From 67-14 sp020438345 (GTDB taxonomy: Bacteria > Actinomycetota > Thermoleophilia > Solirubrobacterales > 70-9): 8,243 nucleotides of DNA. The first letter of the stretch is position 1. Every line of letters begins with the position of its first letter. A program made the translations under genes and the position numbers. The stretch covers positions 1 through 8,243 of the forward strand of contig CALMSY010000016.1 of assembly GCA_937872475.1 (NCBI GenBank), read 5' to 3'. Of this stretch, positions 5,321 through 8,243 are shown one piece after another. The notes under the pieces are model-generated. The model was not told the origin of the DNA and did no database searches. It saw only the letters and a program-made list of their open reading frames with translations.

Positions 5321-6277
5321 TCAGACCCGGTTGGGCGGCTCTCGACCTTCGAGCACCGCGGTCACGTTGGCCGCGACGATCCGTGCCATCTCATCCCGGG
5401 AACGGTAGGTGGCAGAACCGATGTGAGGGGCCAGAGCGACCCGTGGTGCGGTCAGGAAACCGGGATCCAGCGCGGGCTCGCCTTCGAAAACGTCGAGTCC
5501 GGCAGCGCCGAGTCGGTCTTCTTCGAGCGCATGGATGAGTGCCTTCGAATCGATCAGGGTGCCGCGACCGGTATTGACCAGAACAGCAGTCGGTTTCATC
5601 AGCCCGAGCGCCTGCTCATCGATCAGGTGACGGGTTCCGGCTCCCCCCGGCAGGTGAAGGCTGATCAGATCGGAGCGGCTGAGCAATTCGTCCAGATCAA
5701 CCCGCTCTGCCGCATGCCGGGACTCAAGTTCGGACTTCGGGGACCGTGAGGTGTAAAGACGATCGCCACCGAATCCCGACACCAGTTCCATGAAGCGGGC
5801 ACCGATCCGTCCCGCGCCTACCACGCCAATTGTCGCCCCACTCAACTCGAAACCCCGCCAGCGACGCGGATCCCAGCCCTTCCATCTCCCCGCGCGCAGG
5901 TCCTCTTCTGCCTGGGGCAGGTCGCGGGCGGCGGCCATGGCAAGAGCCAGAGCGAGCTCCGCGGTGGCGTTGGTAAGGGCGTCGGGAGTGTTGGTGACCG
6001 TCACGCCGCGGGAAGCGCTGGCTTCAAGGTCGACGTTGTCATAGCCCACGCCGTAATTGGCGACCACTTTCAGCCCGGGGCCAGCCGCATCGAGCAGCTC
6101 ACCGTCGACCGAAAAGGTCAGGTCGCTCACCAGTGCGTCTGCCCCCTTTGCTGCAGCAAGCATCTCGGGCCTGGTCGCGTCGAGACCGAGAGACTCGACC
6201 TCGAATCGCTCCTCCAGTTGCTCGCGGCCCGCCGCAAGCAGCTCCCGCAATATGACGATTCTCGATTTCTCGCTCAC
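5321..6277 (-). CDS. D-2-hydroxyacid dehydrogenase, glyoxylate/hydroxypyruvate reductase type
   Basis: This cytoplasmic NAD(P)-dependent oxidoreductase interconverts 2-oxo acids and D-2-hydroxy acids. The 318-residue product has the substrate-loop phrase NYGVGYDNVD at 74-83, the nucleotide-binding GAGRIG at 154-159, and the catalytic trio R238 (NTGRGT), E267 (EGEP) and H285 (APHIG). The strand after the glycine motif ends in LYTSRSPKS with no acidic residue and with R178, which in this family favours NADP(H) over NAD(H), as in GRHPR-like reductases. There is no C-terminal ACT domain, so it is not a full serine-pathway phosphoglycerate dehydrogenase. The GTG at 6277 is chosen because the protein begins at the first beta strand there and a TAGCGT -10-like motif stands 7 bases upstream, pointing to a leaderless mRNA. 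An ATG at 6310 or TTG at 6322 would add 11 or 15 non-conserved residues. The exact substrate is unsettled. Confidence 0.9.
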   Translation of the reverse strand: MSEKSRIVILRELLAAGREQLEERFEVESLGLDATRPEMLAAAKGADALVSDLTFSVDGELLDAAGPGLKVVANYGVGYDNVDLEASASRGVTVTNTPDALTNATAELALALAMAAARDLPQAEEDLRAGRWKGWDPRRWRGFELSGATIGVVGAGRIGARFMELVSGFGGDRLYTSRSPKSELESRHAAERVDLDELLSRSDLISLHLPGGAGTRHLIDEQALGLMKPTAVLVNTGRGTLIDSKALIHALEEDRLGAAGLDVFEGEPALDPGFLTAPRVALAPHIGSATYRSRDEMARIVAANVTAVLEGREPPNRV

Positions 6278-6284
6278 AAGACGG

Positions 6285-6290
6285 ACGCTA
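6285..6290 (-). promoter_or_regulatory. Possible -10 element (TAGCGT) for a leaderless dehydrogenase mRNA
   Basis: On the minus strand TAGCGT is followed by seven bases and then the GTG start at 6277. No Shine-Dalgarno sequence precedes the GTG. This is the layout known for leaderless actinobacterial genes. The identical hexamer occurs upstream of ahcY. If right, the ATG at 6310 lies upstream of the transcript and cannot be used. Confidence 0.4.
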
Positions 6291-6416
6291 CAGGTAGTCG
6301 ACGGTGCCATGACGAGGCACAAAGATCTTGTGGAGTACGCGAAAGTTCCTGTTACTCTGGATGTTCAAGTCACCGGTGGAAATTCTTGTTTCCCGCCGCA
6401 AATGCTCGAATCCTCC

Positions 6417-6423
6417 AAGGGAG
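6417..6423 (+). promoter_or_regulatory. Ribosome binding site of the beta-helix protein gene
   Basis: AAGGGAG ends 6 bases before ATG 6430, good strength and spacing. It fixes the start of a gene that is open to the window end. The 152-base gap to the divergent dehydrogenase holds no other gene. A loose -10-like TACTCT at 6353-6358 is too weak to call. Confidence 0.7.
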
Positions 6424-6429
6424 ATCAAC

Positions 6430-8243
6430 ATGACCAGCAGGTATGGGACGGCTTCAGGGAGCCTTCAGACTTCGGACTTTGCGCGACTGCGCCGACTTGC
6501 CGGGATGCTCTCCCTGCTGATCATGGCCGGGCTTGTCTGGGCCTCAAACCCGGCTTCGGCCGCTTCGCTTCAGGTCGAGACAACCGGCACCGACGCGCCC
6601 GGCTGTGGCCCTGTCATGACCCCCTGTCAGACGATCAGCTATGCGGTCAACCTGGCTCTGGCAGGTGACACGGTCAATGTCGGGCCCGGCACGTTCGTTG
6701 AAACCCCGAACGGCGTAAAAATCACCAAGGCGTTGACGCTGCGCGGGACCAGTAACGGCAGCGCACAGACCACCATCAGTGGAGGTCTCTCAACGACAGC
6801 TACCACCCCGGGGACCATTTCAGTGACTGCGCCGGGTGATGTCACAGTTCGTAACTTCAATGTTGAATCTTTTGTCTCGGTAGGTGCACCGAACCCCGCC
6901 ATTGCCAACAAGGCCGGGCTGTACGTAAGATCGCCCCTGGCCGGCGGACCTTACAAGTACACTTTCCGCGAACTGCAACTCGATGGATCCAATGGGGGTT
7001 CCAGCGTCGGTGTCAGGTTGCGGAGTTTCACCGGCGGGCAGAGTGCCGAAGTCCTGTTTACGGGCGGGTCCGTTTGTGGCCAGACCCAGAACGGGTTCCT
7101 GGTCGAGAATGCCACCCGCGCGCAAACCGTGCGCAACAGTCTGATCTGTCAGGGGACCTCCGGCCCGGTCGCCTATTTCAACCTCCAGGGAGACATAACC
7201 AACGGCGCGGACAACTCGGATGTAGCCCAGCAATCCCTGATCGACAACACGGTCCTCGGTTCCGGCATCTTTTTCGCCGCGAATGTGAGCTGGGGGTCTC
7301 CCCAGGCCCCAGGTTTCAATCAGCCGGTTGTCCGCGGAAACAGCATCGTCCTCAACAGTGCTGGCGGACCAGCGATCCAGATGACCACGGGCCAGTACGC
7401 GAACAATTACCGCGGTGCGATCAACGAGCCTGAGATCACCGGCAACTCGATTACTTCTCCGAACTCGACCGGGACCGGCATCCAGATTTCGGGACTGGTC
7501 CGGGAAGCGTTCATCGCGGACAATATTTCGCAGGGCGTACCGACCTTCCTCCAGGCCGACCGTGTCGCATCGGTCACCCCCGGTGAATTTCTCGACCCGA
7601 ACGGTACCTCCGTTCACAGGAACCGGATCACCGAAGCCAGCCCGTCCCTTGCCGTGAACAACCAGACACCGGTGACGATCGATGCCCGCCAGAACTGGTG
7701 GGGCTGCAATGAGGGACCCAATTACAACGACAATGGCAATCCTTCGCCCCCTCACCGCCCGGGAACGATTCCGGAGTGCGCGGGAATCAACCAGGCCATG
7801 GCCGGTGGCGATGTCTACTTCGAGGAGTGGCTGCGGGGCATCACCGGGCCTACAGGCACGACCGGAGCTACTGGCACGACCGGCCCGATCGGTCCTACCG
7901 GTGCCACGGGTACGACCGGCGGGGACGGCGCGACAGGAGCAACCGGGTCCACCGGAGACCAGGGAGCCAACGGATCGCCAGGCCCGAGTGGCAGTGTGGG
8001 ACCGGCTGGGCCGCCCCGCCCCCCCCCCCCCGCCCGCGCGCCTCGGCCCCGGGGCCCCAAAGGCGCCCCCGGCCCGGGCCCCGTCCAGGTCCGCGTCCGG
8101 CGGCCGCGCCGGGACGCCCTGCCGCCCGACGTGCTCTTCGTCCCGGCCCACGTCGTGCCGCGGCCCGTCGAGGTCGACATCCGCGACCCGCGGACGCGCG
8201 GCTGCTTCCGCCTCGCGGAGGGGCAGATGGACGGCGACAACCT
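6430..8243 (+). CDS. Secreted right-handed beta-helix protein with collagen-like tail (3' partial)
   Basis: The frame is open from the ATG at 6430 to the window end: 604 codons with no stop. Residues 1-44 are a signal peptide: basic RLRR at 19-22, a hydrophobic core at 24-37, and ASA at 42-44 before the cut. A parallel beta-helix of the pectin-lyase-like kind follows. Its start is typical (PCQTISYAVNLALAGDTVNVGPGTF, about 65-89, with C59 and C66), the middle is rich in repeated asparagine/glycine turns (RGNSI, ITGNSI, IADNI, HRNRI), and it closes with NWWG at 422-425 and GP soon after. Residues 470-529 are twenty unbroken Gly-X-Y triplets, mostly G[ATP]T. From residue 530 the triplets stop at a poly-C run and composition changes sharply, so the reading beyond 8016 may not belong to this gene. 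No catalytic residues can be named; binding of or action on polysaccharide, or a surface structural role, is possible. It shares its repeat style with the 2682-5252 gene. Confidence 0.8.
   Translation, partial: MTSRYGTASGSLQTSDFARLRRLAGMLSLLIMAGLVWASNPASAASLQVETTGTDAPGCGPVMTPCQTISYAVNLALAGDTVNVGPGTFVETPNGVKITKALTLRGTSNGSAQTTISGGLSTTATTPGTISVTAPGDVTVRNFNVESFVSVGAPNPAIANKAGLYVRSPLAGGPYKYTFRELQLDGSNGGSSVGVRLRSFTGGQSAEVLFTGGSVCGQTQNGFLVENATRAQTVRNSLICQGTSGPVAYFNLQGDITNGADNSDVAQQSLIDNTVLGSGIFFAANVSWGSPQAPGFNQPVVRGNSIVLNSAGGPAIQMTTGQYANNYRGAINEPEITGNSITSPNSTGTGIQISGLVREAFIADNISQGVPTFLQADRVASVTPGEFLDPNGTSVHRNRITEASPSLAVNNQTPVTIDARQNWWGCNEGPNYNDNGNPSPPHRPGTIPECAGINQAMAGGDVYFEEWLRGITGPTGTTGATGTTGPIGPTGATGTTGGDGATGATGSTGDQGANGSPGPSGSVGPAGPPRPPPPARAPRPRGPKGAPGPGPVQVRVRRPRRDALPPDVLFVPAHVVPRPVEVDIRDPRTRGCFRLAEGQMDGDN
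7837..8016 (+). repeat. Collagen-like Gly-X-Y repeat, 20 triplets
   Basis: Every third codon from 7837 to 8016 is glycine. The first part is dominated by GPT, GTT and GAT, then GGD, GDQ, GAN, GSP, GPS, GSV, GPA and GPP. Unlike the 3669-3758 tract, no glycine is replaced, so a triple helix is conceivable. The repeat breaks exactly at the CGC codon (8017) that precedes a 13-C run. Confidence 0.9.
8017..8243 (+). other. Composition break and probable chimeric end
   Basis: A run of 13 cytosines fills 8019-8031. By hand count the following 213 bases are about 81% GC, against about 60% in the beta-helix part of the gene. From 8083 to the end all 53 codons in the same frame end in G or C, whereas the gene before uses many A/T-ending codons. 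The translated segment (for example LPPDVLFVPAHVV at about 575-587) reads like real protein of a very GC-rich genome but has no glycine triplets and no family I recognise. The most likely explanation is an assembly join through a low-complexity GC-rich sequence; a genuine foreign fusion is less likely. Confidence 0.6.

Noticed and set aside
6278..6322. Upstream ATG (6310) and TTG (6322) starts of the dehydrogenase
   Set aside because: The added residues look non-conserved and the -10-like TAGCGT at 6285-6290 would lie inside the coding sequence. This is not excluded with certainty.
6820..8151. 443-residue minus-strand open frame opposite the beta-helix gene
   Set aside because: The plus strand has a signal peptide, beta-helix motifs and a ribosome binding site. 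The minus frame crosses the suspected chimeric join and shows no domain.

Overview
This window looks like a chromosomal piece of a GC-rich actinobacterium. A Thermoleophilia/Solirubrobacterales-type source is my best guess. The reasons are the roughly 60-65% GC content, the GC-ending codons, the actinobacterial-type adenosylhomocysteinase of 489 residues with the extra insert, two genes that appear to start without a leader, and secreted proteins with Gly-Pro-Thr repeats and a very basic, valine-rich C-terminal domain. The taxonomic guess is inference from style, not from a search.

Layout. Positions 1-117 are the 3' flank of the first gene and hold a long hairpin and short direct repeats. Next is ahcY on the minus strand (118-1587), the SAH hydrolase of the methyl cycle. 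It is divergent, across a 56-base gap, from a small integral-membrane fatty acid hydroxylase of the FA2H type (1644-2282, plus). A 399-base non-coding stretch (2283-2681) carries degenerate ~30-base tandem repeats, a 15-base palindrome, a possible promoter and a small hairpin. It precedes a large secreted protein gene (2682-5252, plus), whose product has a choice-of-anchor A domain, a GPT linker, a DUF11 domain split by three cysteine-paired repeats, and a basic tail. A hairpin terminator at 5252-5318 separates it from a convergent D-2-hydroxyacid dehydrogenase (5321-6277, minus; glyoxylate/hydroxypyruvate reductase type). Divergent from that is a second secreted gene (6430 to the window end, plus), encoding a right-handed beta-helix protein with a collagen-like tail.

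The genes are mostly single transcription units facing one another, so no operon is visible. Two housekeeping metabolic enzymes (AhcY and the dehydrogenase) and a lipid-modifying membrane enzyme are interspersed with two cell-surface/extracellular proteins that share a Gly-Pro-Thr/Gly-X-Thr repeat style. No mobile element, tRNA, rRNA or CRISPR array was seen.

Two points deserve most attention. First, the surface protein at 2682-5252 has a DUF11 domain that appears to be interrupted by about 260 residues made of three diverged copies of a module I do not recognise. Second, the last ~227 bases, after a 13-C run, have about 81% GC and only GC-ending codons, unlike everything before. The right edge is therefore probably a chimeric join or another genome, and the true 3' end of the last gene is not in the window.
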